Assembly (NCBI GenBank): GCA_024226515.1
Contig: JAAELQ010000234.1
Location: 1-39,866 of the forward strand
DNA length: 39,866 bases
Reading direction: 5' to 3'
DNA from: a bacterium
GTDB lineage: Bacteria; Acidobacteriota; Polarisedimenticolia; Polarisedimenticolales; Polarisedimenticolaceae
The stretch's first letter is position 1. Each line of letters begins with the position of its first letter. A program made the position numbers and the translations under genes. The notes beneath the pieces were generated by a model. That model was not told the origin of the DNA. It was given only the letters and a program-made list of their open reading frames with translations, and did no database searches. Shown piece after piece: positions 24,101 through 33,286 of this stretch.

Positions 24101-25717
24101 TCAACAGGGGATCTCGGCGTTCTTGCGCGCGTAGAACCACCAGTTCACGACCAAACAACTCGCGTAGTACGCGGCAAAGCCGTACAGCGCGTACTCCGCG
24201 TGCCCGGCCTTGATCTGTGTGCCGAAGATTCTGGGGATGAGAAAGGCGCCGTAGGCGGCGATGGCCGATGTCCAGCCGAGCACGGGTCCGGCCTGGGCCG
24301 GCTTGAAGATGATCGGGATCATGCGGAACGTGGAGCCGTTGCCGATCCCCGTCGTCGTGAACAGCAGCAGGAACAGAATCAGGAACGGCCACCAGTAGGT
24401 CTCGGGCTGCGCCGCCCCACGCGCGGCCTGAACGAAGTACGCGACGCCCAGCGCCGCGGCGATCATCACCACGGTGTCCCACTGCGTGACGCGTGCGCCG
24501 CCGAGCTTGTCGGAGAGCCAGCCGCCGACGGGACGGATCAGCGACCCGACCAGAGGGCCGAGCCACGCGTAGTGCAGCGGGTTCGGCGCGCCGGGGTTCA
24601 GCGAACCGTCGGGCAGCGTGCCGAACACATCCTGGATCAGTTTCGGGAAGGCGGCCGAGTAACCGATGAACGAGCCGAAGGTCATGGTGTAGAGCCACGT
24701 CATGACCCAGTTGTGCTTGTGGCGGAAGATGGAGAACTGATTGACCAGGTTCTCCTTCGTCGCCTTCGGCGTGACGAACCGCATCAGGGCCAGCGTGATC
24801 GATACCGCCGCGATCAGCACGATGAAGACCTTGGCCAGATCGGGGAAGCCGCCCCAGTCGGTGACGAGCAGGAAGATCCCGGCCGCGGCTCCGGCGAAGC
24901 CGAGCAGCTCCAGCCACAGCATCTTGAGCACGGCCAGCGGTGTCGCCGGGACGTTGTGCTGCGGCAGGTTGTTCATGAAGAGGAACGCGAGGACGGCCAG
25001 CACCACCAGCACAGGGACCCAGACCAGGCCGCAGTTCTGGATCCAGACCTCGCCGCCGCCCAGCGCCTCGGGCAGCGTCTTACTCTCACCGCCGAGCGCG
25101 CCGAACAGGCCGAAGGTCATGACGAACGGCAGCAACACCTGCATCACGCTGACGCCGACGTTGCCGAGGCCCGCGTTGAGCCCCAGCGAGGTTCCCTGCA
25201 CGCGCTTCGGGAAGAAGAAGCTGATGTTGGACATCGACGACGCGAAGGCGCCGCCGCCGAGGCCCGACAGCGCCGCGAGCAGCGCGAAAGTGAGCCAGGT
25301 CGTGTCGGGGCTCTGCAGGGCTATCCCGACCCCGAGCGAGGGCGCGATCAGCAGCAGCGTCGTGACGAAGATCACGTTGCGACCGCCGGAGATCGCGATC
25401 ATGAACGAGTTGGGAATGCGCAGCGTCGCTCCCGCGAGCCCGGCGATGGCGGGCAGCGTGTAGAGCAGGCTCTTGTCCTCGGCGAAGGGGAAGAAGCCGA
25501 GCGCGTGCAGGTTCTGCATCTGGACGATGATGATCGACCAGTAGAGCCAGACGGCGAACCCGCACAGCAGGTTGGGGATCGAGATCCACAGGTTGCGAGA
25601 CGCGATGCGTCGCCCGGCGCCGGACCAGAAGCCGGCGTCCTCGGGGTCCCAGTAGCGAAGTCGCGTTCCCTTGCCCGGGTCCTTGTTCGGCGATGGATCT
25701 TGGGAAGAGTGCGTCAC
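24101..25717 (-). CDS. narK: nitrate/nitrite transporter NarK
   Basis: 538 aa; MFS porter of the NarK/NarU type. A soluble N-terminal extension (TRLRYWDPEDAGFW) precedes 12 helices with the nitrate signatures GTSLGLNAGLGNVGVSVMQ and GWTSAIAAYGAFLIPRIFG, and the charged stretch ISFFFPKRVQG. A long loop between halves (VTPKATKENLVNQFSIFRHKHNW) is typical of this subgroup, which usually exchanges nitrate for nitrite. The GTG at 25717 is chosen because GGAG lies 7 nt upstream and it follows the narI stop by 19 nt; another GTG at 25747 lies inside narI. It is of a different subgroup from the porter-DoxX fusion at 14954. Confidence 0.92.
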   Translation of the reverse strand: MTHSSQDPSPNKDPGKGTRLRYWDPEDAGFWSGAGRRIASRNLWISIPNLLCGFAVWLYWSIIIVQMQNLHALGFFPFAEDKSLLYTLPAIAGLAGATLRIPNSFMIAISGGRNVIFVTTLLLIAPSLGVGIALQSPDTTWLTFALLAALSGLGGGAFASSMSNISFFFPKRVQGTSLGLNAGLGNVGVSVMQVLLPFVMTFGLFGALGGESKTLPEALGGGEVWIQNCGLVWVPVLVVLAVLAFLFMNNLPQHNVPATPLAVLKMLWLELLGFAGAAAGIFLLVTDWGGFPDLAKVFIVLIAAVSITLALMRFVTPKATKENLVNQFSIFRHKHNWVMTWLYTMTFGSFIGYSAAFPKLIQDVFGTLPDGSLNPGAPNPLHYAWLGPLVGSLIRPVGGWLSDKLGGARVTQWDTVVMIAAALGVAYFVQAARGAAQPETYWWPFLILFLLLFTTTGIGNGSTFRMIPIIFKPAQAGPVLGWTSAIAAYGAFLIPRIFGTQIKAGHAEYALYGFAAYYASCLVVNWWFYARKNAEIPC

Positions 25718-25736
25718 GTCAGGCTCCAATCTCGAG

Positions 25737-26453
25737 CTAGTCGACACGGCGGACGGTGTGGCGGTTCCAGTTCCAGCGGACGACTTGAGGCTTGCGCCAC
25801 AGATACATGTTCGGGACGACGAGGACGTGAACGAGTCGCGTGAACGGGAAGAAGGCGATCAACAGGAATGCGTTGATGATGTGCAGCCGCACGACCCATG
25901 GCATCTCGGCCAGGTAGTTGATGTCGGGACTGAAGACCAGCAGCGACCGCAGGTACGGCGTGGCCGCCGCGGCAAACCAGGACGAGCCCCAGCCGACGAA
26001 GATCGCGACCAGGACGCCGGTTGCGATCTGGAACAGCAGCATCGCCAGCAGGATCCAGTCCGGGACGGTGGTGACGATGCGGATCCTGGGGTGGCGGATG
26101 CGCCGCACGACGGCCATGACGAGCCCGACGAGCGCCAGCATGCCGCAGATCAGCGCGGCCACCTCGAGGATGTACAACCGCAGCGGCTTACCGTTCCAGG
26201 CCAGCACCGCGCGCGGAATCAGGAACGCGACGACGTGCCCGGCGAGGATCACCAGGATGCCGTAATGAAACGGCACCATGCCCCAGAAGTGCTGCTTGTT
26301 CTCCAGCAGCTGCGAAGACAGGCTGGAGTAGGTGAAGCTCTGCATGCGGTAGCGTTGGATCGTACCGATGAAGAAGATCGCGAACGCCAGGTAGGGCAGC
26401 GCGATGAACAGAAACTGGTCGAGGTAGCGGAACGCTTCCGCACTGAGATTCAT
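25737..26453 (-). CDS. narI: respiratory nitrate reductase gamma subunit (cytochrome b)
   Basis: 238 aa, about five transmembrane helices. The four haem-b histidines of NarI are visible in their usual pairs: FHYGILVILAGH in the second helix and RLHIINAFLLIAFFPFTRLVH in the last. NarI oxidises quinol at the outer face of the membrane and passes electrons through two haems b to NarH. The C-terminal tail (MYLWRKPQVVRWNWNRHT) is also typical. The start has a strong ribosome site (GGAGGAG). It lies 34 nt after narJ. Confidence 0.96.
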   Translation of the reverse strand: MNLSAEAFRYLDQFLFIALPYLAFAIFFIGTIQRYRMQSFTYSSLSSQLLENKQHFWGMVPFHYGILVILAGHVVAFLIPRAVLAWNGKPLRLYILEVAALICGMLALVGLVMAVVRRIRHPRIRIVTTVPDWILLAMLLFQIATGVLVAIFVGWGSSWFAAAATPYLRSLLVFSPDINYLAEMPWVVRLHIINAFLLIAFFPFTRLVHVLVVPNMYLWRKPQVVRWNWNRHTVRRVD

Positions 26454-26487
26454 GACAGGTCCTCCTCCCGTCCGTGGAACGCTCCGC

Positions 26488-27099
26488 TCATCGTCGGCCG
26501 CACCCCTGTTGACCGAATACCGGCAAACGATTCTTCCAGTCCGGCGGATCGCTGCGTTGCTCGCGCGGTGCGATGGGTTTCACGTCGTGATCGGCGCGTA
26601 CGACGTGCGAGATCGTCTCGAGCAGCGCGCGGTACGGATGCTCGCCTTCGGCCATGCCGTCGAGCATCTTGTCCAGCCCCGGCAGCAGGTAGCGCGCCGC
26701 CAGCTCGTCGGCCTCCTCGCCGTCCAGCCGGCCGAGCAGGATCAGCATGTGGGTCAGGTGATCCGGAAGCTCCACCGACTCGGGCACGTTGTTCAGCCGC
26801 AGCTGCTCTCGCATCTTCACCAGCAGCGCGCCGCGGGCGTAGTCTTCGCCGTAGATGTGCCAGCCGATCTCGAGCGTGCAAACGGCGTTGATGTCGAACG
26901 TGCGGGTGTAGAGCTCCTGCGTCGCCTCGCGGCTCATCTCGCGGACGCGCTCGTACAGCGGCTGTAGCATCGCCGCCGCCTCGGCGTAGCCGCCCTCCAA
27001 CTCGTTGATGCAGCGGGCCACCGATTCGGCGTAGCCGCCCTGCTCCGGGTAGTCCAGCAGTTGCGCCAGCAGGTCGTAGCGCTGCGACCGAGAGAGCAT
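26488..27099 (-). CDS. narJ: nitrate reductase assembly chaperone NarJ
   Basis: 203 aa, all-helical. Features of the NarJ/TorD chaperones are present: YDLLAQLLDYPE at the N-terminus, QELYTRTFDINAVCTLEIGWHIYGEDYARGALL (here the YxxTFD and GxxxYGE stretches) and ELPDHLTHMLILLG in the middle. NarJ is a cytoplasmic, system-specific chaperone needed for cofactor insertion and membrane docking of NarGH; it is not part of the final enzyme. The start overlaps the narH stop by one base (TGATG), so translation is probably coupled. The frame is open further upstream inside narH, but the family N-terminus begins here. Confidence 0.94.
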   Translation of the reverse strand: MLSRSQRYDLLAQLLDYPEQGGYAESVARCINELEGGYAEAAAMLQPLYERVREMSREATQELYTRTFDINAVCTLEIGWHIYGEDYARGALLVKMREQLRLNNVPESVELPDHLTHMLILLGRLDGEEADELAARYLLPGLDKMLDGMAEGEHPYRALLETISHVVRADHDVKPIAPREQRSDPPDWKNRLPVFGQQGCGRR

Positions 27100-28589
27100 C
27101 ACATCCCTCTCTTGGGGCCGGAGAGGAAGCCGAAGCCGACGGCCTGCTTGTGGTCCATCGTGTCCTTCATCATCTCGATCGCCTCTTCGCGATGAGCGGG
27201 GGGGATGACGAAGCGGTCGTTTGCATTGCACAGCGAGGTCAGGCGGTAGATCTCCTCGGCCTCTTCCTCCGTACAGTCGGCAGCGCGCAGGATCCGCGTC
27301 ACCACCTCGCTGTCCACGTCGCCCACCGTGACCATGCGCCGGTAGTGCCGCACCGCCATCTGCTTGCGTAGGGCGTAGCTCACCTTGCCGGCGTTGCCTG
27401 CGCCGAGCAAACTGGCCAGGTACTCGATCGGCACGCGAGCCTTGTCGATGTCGTGGAAGAACTCGTCCGAGTCGGTGACGGTCGTCTCCTGCTCGCGCCG
27501 CGAGATCACGGGCAGCATCGGCGGGACGTAGAACAGCATCGGGAACGTGCGGTACTCGGCATGCGGCGGAAGCGCGATGCCCCATTCCTTGACGAATTTG
27601 TAGACGGGCGACTGACGCGCCGAGTCCATCACGGAGTCGTGGACGCCGCTCTTTCGCGCGGCCTTGATCACCTCGGGATCCCGTGGGTCGAGGATCAGCG
27701 AGCGATGCGCTTCGACGAGCTGATCGTCCGGAACGTTCGCGACCTCCTCGAGGCGGTCGGCGTCGTAGAGCAGCACGCCGAGGTAGCGAATTCGTCCGAC
27801 GCAGGAGTGGAAGCACGCCGGCGCCTGGCCGGTCTCGAGCCGCGGGAAGCACAGGATGCACTTCTCGGATTTGCCGGTCTGCCAGTTGAAGTACGTCTTC
27901 TTGTAGGGGCAGGCCGCCACGCACGAGCGCCAGGCACGGCAGACCTTCTGGTCGATCAGCACGATCCCGTCCTCGCCGCGCTTGTACAGGGCCCCCGAGG
28001 GACACGATGCGACGCAGGCCGGGTTCAGGCAGTGGTTGCAGATGCGCGGGAAGTAAAAGAAGACCAGGCGCTCGATGGCGAATAGCTGCTTCTTCTGTTC
28101 GTCGGTCAGTGCCTTCAGGTTGGGATCGTTCTGTCCGTAGACCGGAGATCCGCTCAGGTCGTCGTCCCAGTTGGGGCCGGACTCGATGTCGATCGGCCTG
28201 CCGTCGATCATCGAGATGGGCCGCGCCGTCGGTTGGTCGTCACCCTCGGGCGCGTTGAACAGGTTCTGGTAGTCGTAGGTCCAGGGCTCGTAGTAGTCGT
28301 CCAGGCTCGGCATCGACGGGTTGTGGAAGATGTTGGCCACGACCCGGGCCTTGCCGGTCGACTTGAGCTGGACGCTGTCGCCCTTCTTCTCCCAGCCGCC
28401 GCGGAACTTGTCCTGGTTCTCCCACTGCATCGGGTAACCGGTGCCGGGCTTGGTCTCGACGTTGTTCCACCACATGTACTCGGTGCCCTTGCGATCGGTC
28501 CAGATGTTCTTACACGCGATGCTGCACGTGTGACAACCGATGCACTTGTCCAGGTGGAACACCATCGAAATCTGGGATCTCACATCCAT
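27099..28589 (-). CDS. narH: respiratory nitrate reductase beta subunit
   Basis: 496 aa, usual length. Begins MDVRSQISMVFHLDKCIGCHTCSIACKN (first cluster motif, given in part). Further cysteine groups are CNHCLNPACVASCPSG, CRAWRSCVAACPYKK and CILCFPRLETGQAPACFHSCVGR. In CRAWRSC the Trp replaces a cluster cysteine, as in known NarH where this site holds a [3Fe-4S] centre. Together they support three [4Fe-4S] and one [3Fe-4S] cluster. NarH carries electrons from NarI to NarG on the inner face of the membrane. It starts 33 nt after narG and its stop overlaps the narJ start. Confidence 0.96.
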   Translation of the reverse strand: MDVRSQISMVFHLDKCIGCHTCSIACKNIWTDRKGTEYMWWNNVETKPGTGYPMQWENQDKFRGGWEKKGDSVQLKSTGKARVVANIFHNPSMPSLDDYYEPWTYDYQNLFNAPEGDDQPTARPISMIDGRPIDIESGPNWDDDLSGSPVYGQNDPNLKALTDEQKKQLFAIERLVFFYFPRICNHCLNPACVASCPSGALYKRGEDGIVLIDQKVCRAWRSCVAACPYKKTYFNWQTGKSEKCILCFPRLETGQAPACFHSCVGRIRYLGVLLYDADRLEEVANVPDDQLVEAHRSLILDPRDPEVIKAARKSGVHDSVMDSARQSPVYKFVKEWGIALPPHAEYRTFPMLFYVPPMLPVISRREQETTVTDSDEFFHDIDKARVPIEYLASLLGAGNAGKVSYALRKQMAVRHYRRMVTVGDVDSEVVTRILRAADCTEEEAEEIYRLTSLCNANDRFVIPPAHREEAIEMMKDTMDHKQAVGFGFLSGPKRGM

Positions 28590-28622
28590 GGCCGTGTCCT
28601 CTCGCCCTCGAGTTCTTCCCGG

Positions 28623-31600
28623 TTACCAGATGAGCTTGGGCAGCTTGCGCACGTAGATGTGCGTGTCGCGGTTGCACCCCACGGGGCCCCAGTAATTGAA
28701 GTGGTAGGTGAACTGACCGTAGCCGCCGACCATCAGGTTCGGCTTGAGCCGTGTGCGCGTCACGCTGTTGTGGCCCCCACCGCGCCGGTTGCCGCGCAGC
28801 GGCGACTTCGGGATGCCGTACGTGCGCTCCGGCGAGTGATAGACGATGCAGATGCCGCGCGGTATGCGGGCGCTGACGCAGGCGCGCGTCAGCAGCACGC
28901 CGTGATCGTTGTGCACCTCGACCCAGTCGTTGTCCTTGATGTCGATGCTCTCGGCATCCTTGTCGTTGACCCAGAACGGCTCGCAGCCGCGCGACAGCGT
29001 CGTCATGCGCTGGTTGTCGCCGTACGTCGAGTGGATATGCCACTTTCCGTGAGGAGTCAGGTAGTTCAGCATCAGCGTCGGCCCGGCCTCCTCGCTGACG
29101 CGCAGGTCCGCGTACTGCGTCGGGGTCGGCTTCGGCTTGTAGGTCGGCAGGTGCTCGCCGAACTGGATGTAGCCCGGGTGATCCAGATAGAAGTGCTGGC
29201 GGCCGGTCAGCGTGCGCCAGGGGACCAGGGCGTCGTGGTTGTAAGTGAACGGCGCGTAGGCCCGCCCGTACTCGATCAACCCCGACCACATCGGGCTGCT
29301 CAGGTAGCGGTGCGGCCGCGTCTGCAGATCCTCGTAGGTCATGCGGACCGAACGCGACTTCTCGGCCAGATGGGTCAGCGGCAGGCCGACCTTTTCTTCC
29401 ATGTTCTTGTACGAGCGGTAAGCCAGCTCGCCGTTGCTGACGGTCGCCAACCGCAGCACCGCGTTGCAGGCGTCGATGTCGCTCTCGATCGACGGGTAGG
29501 TGTTGCCGTTCCAGGTGATCGGGTTGCGTTCCTGCAGCTCGTCGTAGAACTCCTCGCACTTGTAGTGCGTGCCGTGGGCGCCGAGGCCGCTCTCGCGCAC
29601 GTTGGGGCCGAGCGACTTGTACTGCTTGTGCAGGTCCTTGTAGTTGCGGGTGACGACCTTGAACCCCGGCATCGTCTTGCCGGGGATTGCCTCGACCTCG
29701 CCCGTCACCCAGTCCTTGATCTCTTTCTGCGCGATCTCCGCCGGGCTGTCGTGCGCCAGCGGAGTCGCCACCAGGTCGCGCACCTCCTCCGGGAAGTGCC
29801 GTTCGGACATCTCCGAGAACCTCTCCGAGATCGTCTTGAAGATGTTCCAGTCGCTCTTCGACTCCCAGCACGGCGGGACCGCCTCGCTCAGCGGGTGTAC
29901 GAAGCTGTGCATGTCGGTCGAGTTGAGGTCCGACTTCTCGTACCAGGTCGCCGCCGGGAGGACGATGTCGGAGTACAGCGCAGACGTGTCCATGCGGAAG
30001 TTGAGATCGATGACGAGGTCCATCTTGCCCTGGGGCGCCTTCTCGATGAAGTTGACCTCTTTCACGGAGTCGCCGGCCATCTCGGTGGCGATGGCGTTGT
30101 CGTGGGTCCCCAGGTAGTGCCGCAGGAAGTACTCGTGTCCCTTACTGCTGGACATCAGCGCGTTGCCGCGCCAGATGAACCAGACACGCGGCCAGTTCTC
30201 CGGCGCGTCGGGGTCCTCCACGGAGAACTTCAGCTCGCGTTTCTTGAGCTTGTTCACCGTGTAGTCCACCACGTCCTCGCCGGCCTCCTCGGCCTCGCGG
30301 ACGAGGTCCAGGCTGTTCTGGTTGAACTGCGGGTAGAACGGCAGCCAGCCGTTGCGCACGGCGCGCACCTGGGTATCCATCGTGTGACCCGTGGCGAGCG
30401 AGCCGGGTGGCTGGTTCGGCGGGACCGTGTGGTAGTCGGTGAACGCCCTCTCGTAGCGCCACTGATCGGTGTTGACGTAGTGCCAGCTGGGCGCGTTCTG
30501 CAGCCGCGACGCCGGGATCCAGTCCTTGCCGAACGCGATCGCGCCCCAGGACTCGGCCGGCGCGAGCTTCTCCTGGCCCACGTAGTGCGCCAGACCGCCG
30601 CCGTTCTTGCCCACGCAGCCGCAGAACATCAGCGCGTGGATAGCGGCGCGATACATCAGATTGCCGTGGTACCAGTGGTTGATCCCGGCGCCGATGATGA
30701 TCGTGCACTTGCCGCCGGTGTGCTCGGCGGTACTCGCCCACTCGCGCGCGAACTGCAGCAGGTCCTTGCGGCCGAGGCCGGTGAACTTCTCCTGCCACGC
30801 CGGCGTGTACGGAGCGTCGTCGTCGTTGTAATCCTTCGGGTAGTCCCCGCCGAGGCCGCGCGGTACGCCGTACTGCGCCATCATCAGGTCGTAGACCGTG
30901 GTGACCGTGACCTGCTTGCCGTCCGCCGTCGTCACGCTCTTGACCGGAACCTCGCGGCGCAGCGAGCGCGCCTCGGCGAAGTCGTCGAGCAGCACGTTGC
31001 GTCGGCCGTCCTCCGAGCCGAGGAAGGTCAGGATCGGGTCGATCTTGCTGCCGTCGGTCTCGTCGGTCAGCGTCAGGTTCCACTTGCCCTTGGTCTGCTT
31101 GGCCCAGCGGGCGCCGACGCTGCCGCACGGCACCTTGGGCCGGCTCTCGGCTTGGTCCCAGAACAGGAACTTCCAGTCGCCGTTCTCGATCCCCTCGTAC
31201 TGCGTCAGCCGGTTGGCCCGCAGCATCTGGCCCGGCTTCCACTCGCCGTCCTGCTCGACGAGCTCGACCAGGTGCGGCGCGTCGGTGAACTGCTTGGTGT
31301 AGTCGATGAACATCGGGACCTGGCGTTCGTGATGGAACTCCTTGAGGATCACGTGGTTCGCCGCCATCCACCACGCGCCGTCCTGTCCGGCGTTGATGCC
31401 GAGCCAGGTGTCGGCGTACTTCGCGACCTGATTGAAGTCCGGCGAGAAGACGTACATCTTCGTGCCGTTGTGCCGGGCCTCGGCGGCGAAGTGGCAGTCG
31501 GGCGTGCGCGTCATGTTCAGGTTCGAGCCCATGACGGCGAGCATCTTCGAGTTGTACCAGTCCGCGGACTCGTTGACGTCGGTCTGTTCGCCCCACGCCT

Positions 31601-32246
31601 CCGGCGAGGCAGGGGGAAGGTCGCAGTACCAGTCGTAAAACGAGAGTGCGATCCCGCCCATCAGCTGCAGCATGCGGGCGCCGCCGGCGTAGCTCAGCAT
31701 CGACATCGCGGGAATCGGCGAGAAGCCGGCGATGCGGTCGGGTCCGTGCTGTTTGATCGTGTCGACACAGGACGCGGCGATGATCTCCAGCGCGTCGTCC
31801 CAGTGCGCCCGGCGGAAGCCGCCCTTGCCGCGCGCGCGCTGCCAGCGGGCGCGCGCCTTCGGGTCGTCCGTCAGCGACCTCCACGCCGCGACCGGATCGT
31901 CGTGCTGCGCGCGCGCCTTACGCCACAGGTCGATCAGCGCACCGCGGATATACGGATACTTGACGCGCAGCGGGCTGTACAGGTACCAGGAATACGAGAT
32001 TCCGCGCTGGCAACCGCGCGGCTCGTACGGCGGCAGCTTGGGGTCGATCTCGGGATAGTCGAGCCCCTGCATCTCCCACGTGACGATTCCGTCCTTGACA
32101 TGGATCTGCCACGTGCAGCCGCCGGTGCAGTTTACGCCATGCGTGCTGCGAACGATCTTGTCGTGTTGCCACCGGTTGCGATAGAACTCCTCCCAGGCGC
32201 GAGAGTTCGGATCGACGGTGTCCTTGATCCATGGGTTGTTTCCCAT
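28623..32246 (-). CDS. narG: respiratory nitrate reductase alpha subunit (Mo-bisMGD)
   Basis: 1207 aa, close to known NarG. The N-terminus RNRWQHDKIVRSTHG and NCTGGC matches NarG closely; His36 with Cys40, Cys44 and the Cys of EPRGCQRG supply the FS0 [4Fe-4S] centre. The molybdenum ligand Asp is in MTRTPDCHF (about residue 250). Other NarG stretches are AGFSPIPAMSMLSYAGGARM, LSFYDWYCDLPPASP and the C-terminal HNSVTRTRLKPNLMVGGYG. No Tat signal is seen at the N-terminus, so the active site should face the cytoplasm. ATG 32246 is preferred over an upstream frame because it follows the narC-like stop by 2 nt with an AAGGG ribosome site. Confidence 0.97.
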   Translation of the reverse strand: MGNNPWIKDTVDPNSRAWEEFYRNRWQHDKIVRSTHGVNCTGGCTWQIHVKDGIVTWEMQGLDYPEIDPKLPPYEPRGCQRGISYSWYLYSPLRVKYPYIRGALIDLWRKARAQHDDPVAAWRSLTDDPKARARWQRARGKGGFRRAHWDDALEIIAASCVDTIKQHGPDRIAGFSPIPAMSMLSYAGGARMLQLMGGIALSFYDWYCDLPPASPEAWGEQTDVNESADWYNSKMLAVMGSNLNMTRTPDCHFAAEARHNGTKMYVFSPDFNQVAKYADTWLGINAGQDGAWWMAANHVILKEFHHERQVPMFIDYTKQFTDAPHLVELVEQDGEWKPGQMLRANRLTQYEGIENGDWKFLFWDQAESRPKVPCGSVGARWAKQTKGKWNLTLTDETDGSKIDPILTFLGSEDGRRNVLLDDFAEARSLRREVPVKSVTTADGKQVTVTTVYDLMMAQYGVPRGLGGDYPKDYNDDDAPYTPAWQEKFTGLGRKDLLQFAREWASTAEHTGGKCTIIIGAGINHWYHGNLMYRAAIHALMFCGCVGKNGGGLAHYVGQEKLAPAESWGAIAFGKDWIPASRLQNAPSWHYVNTDQWRYERAFTDYHTVPPNQPPGSLATGHTMDTQVRAVRNGWLPFYPQFNQNSLDLVREAEEAGEDVVDYTVNKLKKRELKFSVEDPDAPENWPRVWFIWRGNALMSSSKGHEYFLRHYLGTHDNAIATEMAGDSVKEVNFIEKAPQGKMDLVIDLNFRMDTSALYSDIVLPAATWYEKSDLNSTDMHSFVHPLSEAVPPCWESKSDWNIFKTISERFSEMSERHFPEEVRDLVATPLAHDSPAEIAQKEIKDWVTGEVEAIPGKTMPGFKVVTRNYKDLHKQYKSLGPNVRESGLGAHGTHYKCEEFYDELQERNPITWNGNTYPSIESDIDACNAVLRLATVSNGELAYRSYKNMEEKVGLPLTHLAEKSRSVRMTYEDLQTRPHRYLSSPMWSGLIEYGRAYAPFTYNHDALVPWRTLTGRQHFYLDHPGYIQFGEHLPTYKPKPTPTQYADLRVSEEAGPTLMLNYLTPHGKWHIHSTYGDNQRMTTLSRGCEPFWVNDKDAESIDIKDNDWVEVHNDHGVLLTRACVSARIPRGICIVYHSPERTYGIPKSPLRGNRRGGGHNSVTRTRLKPNLMVGGYGQFTYHFNYWGPVGCNRDTHIYVRKLPKLIW

Positions 32247-32248
32247 CG

Positions 32249-33121
32249 TTAGCCCTTCCCTTCCAGGGGAGTGTCCGGCACGAGCTCCCGGCGAACGGCC
32301 CGGAACCTCCTGCGCCACACGACATCGAACAGAACCAGTGCTGCCGCGGTGCCGGCCATGCCGAGCAGGATGAAGATCAGCGTCGCCGCCTGGCCGCTCT
32401 CGGGAGGCGCGACGGACTTGTCGGAGAAGAAGGCGACGAGCGACATGATCTCGTCGTCATCCAGCGGATGATCCTTGTAGACGGACTGCATGGTCAGGGT
32501 GGCCGGGGCGGAGAGCCACGTGGCCAGTCCCTTGCGTCCGTTGAGCCGTTCGAACACGGCGTTGAGATCCGGCCCCAGCTTGCCTCCCGCCAGGACGCCG
32601 ATGCCGTTGACCGAGTGGCACGAGACGCAGGACGGGCCGCGTTTGGTCAGCCTCTGGGTGCCGAGGAAGATCTCGCGTCCGGTGGCGATGTCGGCCGCGG
32701 TGAACGGCCGGTCGCTGATCTGGATTCCCGCGAACTGCGACTTGTCGGCCGTCGACTCCGCCTCGATCAGATCCAGCAGGTTCATCGCGCGGTCGATCGT
32801 CATCCCGGGCACCGCGGTCATCACGACCCCGCGAGCCTCGTCGAGGATTTTCATCGCATAGGCGTCGCCGCTGTCGATGACGGATTGCGGATCGACGATG
32901 AAGCGCGCCAGCCAGGCGCGGTCCTTGCGCTCCGTGACGCCGATCAGATCGGGGCCCACGAGGCGGCCGCCACCGATCGTGTGGCAGCTTGCGCAGTTCA
33001 ACCGGAAGTCGTCGACGCGGTCCTGCGCCGCCGCGGGGGCGACGCAGATCCCTGTCAGAAGAAGCGACGCGACGACGAGTGCGGTGGGTTTTGTGAGGCG
33101 ACAGACGTTGCGCAGTCTCAT
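32249..33121 (-). CDS. membrane-anchored diheme cytochrome c preceding narG (NarC-like)
   Basis: 290 aa. A signal peptide (ending APAAAQ) is followed by two class-I cytochrome domains: CASCHTIGGGRLVGPDLIGV and, ~130 residues on, CVSCHSVNGIGVLAGGKLGPDL. The C-terminus has one transmembrane helix (ATLIFILLGMAGTAAALVLF) and a basic cytoplasmic tail. A diheme cytochrome directly before narG recalls narC of the Thermus nar operon, where it takes part in electron transfer and enzyme assembly; homology to that protein is suggested by position and layout, not proven. ATG 33121 is chosen over GTG 33130 because GAGGG lies 8 nt upstream. First gene of the nar-act cluster. Confidence 0.88.
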   Translation of the reverse strand: MRLRNVCRLTKPTALVVASLLLTGICVAPAAAQDRVDDFRLNCASCHTIGGGRLVGPDLIGVTERKDRAWLARFIVDPQSVIDSGDAYAMKILDEARGVVMTAVPGMTIDRAMNLLDLIEAESTADKSQFAGIQISDRPFTAADIATGREIFLGTQRLTKRGPSCVSCHSVNGIGVLAGGKLGPDLNAVFERLNGRKGLATWLSAPATLTMQSVYKDHPLDDDEIMSLVAFFSDKSVAPPESGQAATLIFILLGMAGTAAALVLFDVVWRRRFRAVRRELVPDTPLEGKG

Positions 33122-33164
33122 CTCTTTCACCCTCGACGACAGATGGATGCAGGAGGGTGTCTAT

Positions 33165-33180
33165 AGGAAGAAACGTGCCA
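33165..33180 (-). promoter_or_regulatory. sigma-54-like promoter of the nar-act cluster
   Basis: On the minus strand TGGCACGTTTCTTCCT lies 44 nt upstream of the narC-like start. The -24 TGGCACG is perfect and the -12 position reads TTCC rather than TTGC, so one key base differs. Transcription would start near 33154. The gene immediately upstream codes for a GAFTGA-bearing sigma-54 activator, which strengthens the case. The same -24 heptamer occurs in front of the arsR operon. Confidence 0.5.
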
Positions 33181-33286
33181 GGTCTGCGAGTCGGGGAGCG
33201 GAACCGCGCGAACGTCGCGAAAGTCCGGTGTTCCGTAGGCTATTCCGAGTTCGGCGAGATGCGAGCGTGAGGCAGGGATCTTCGCC

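Noticed and set aside
28233..32252. Open frame of more than 1300 codons on the plus strand
   Set aside because: It lies antisense to narG/narH, has low-complexity Val/Arg/Leu composition with no domain, and follows from codon bias in GC-rich genes.
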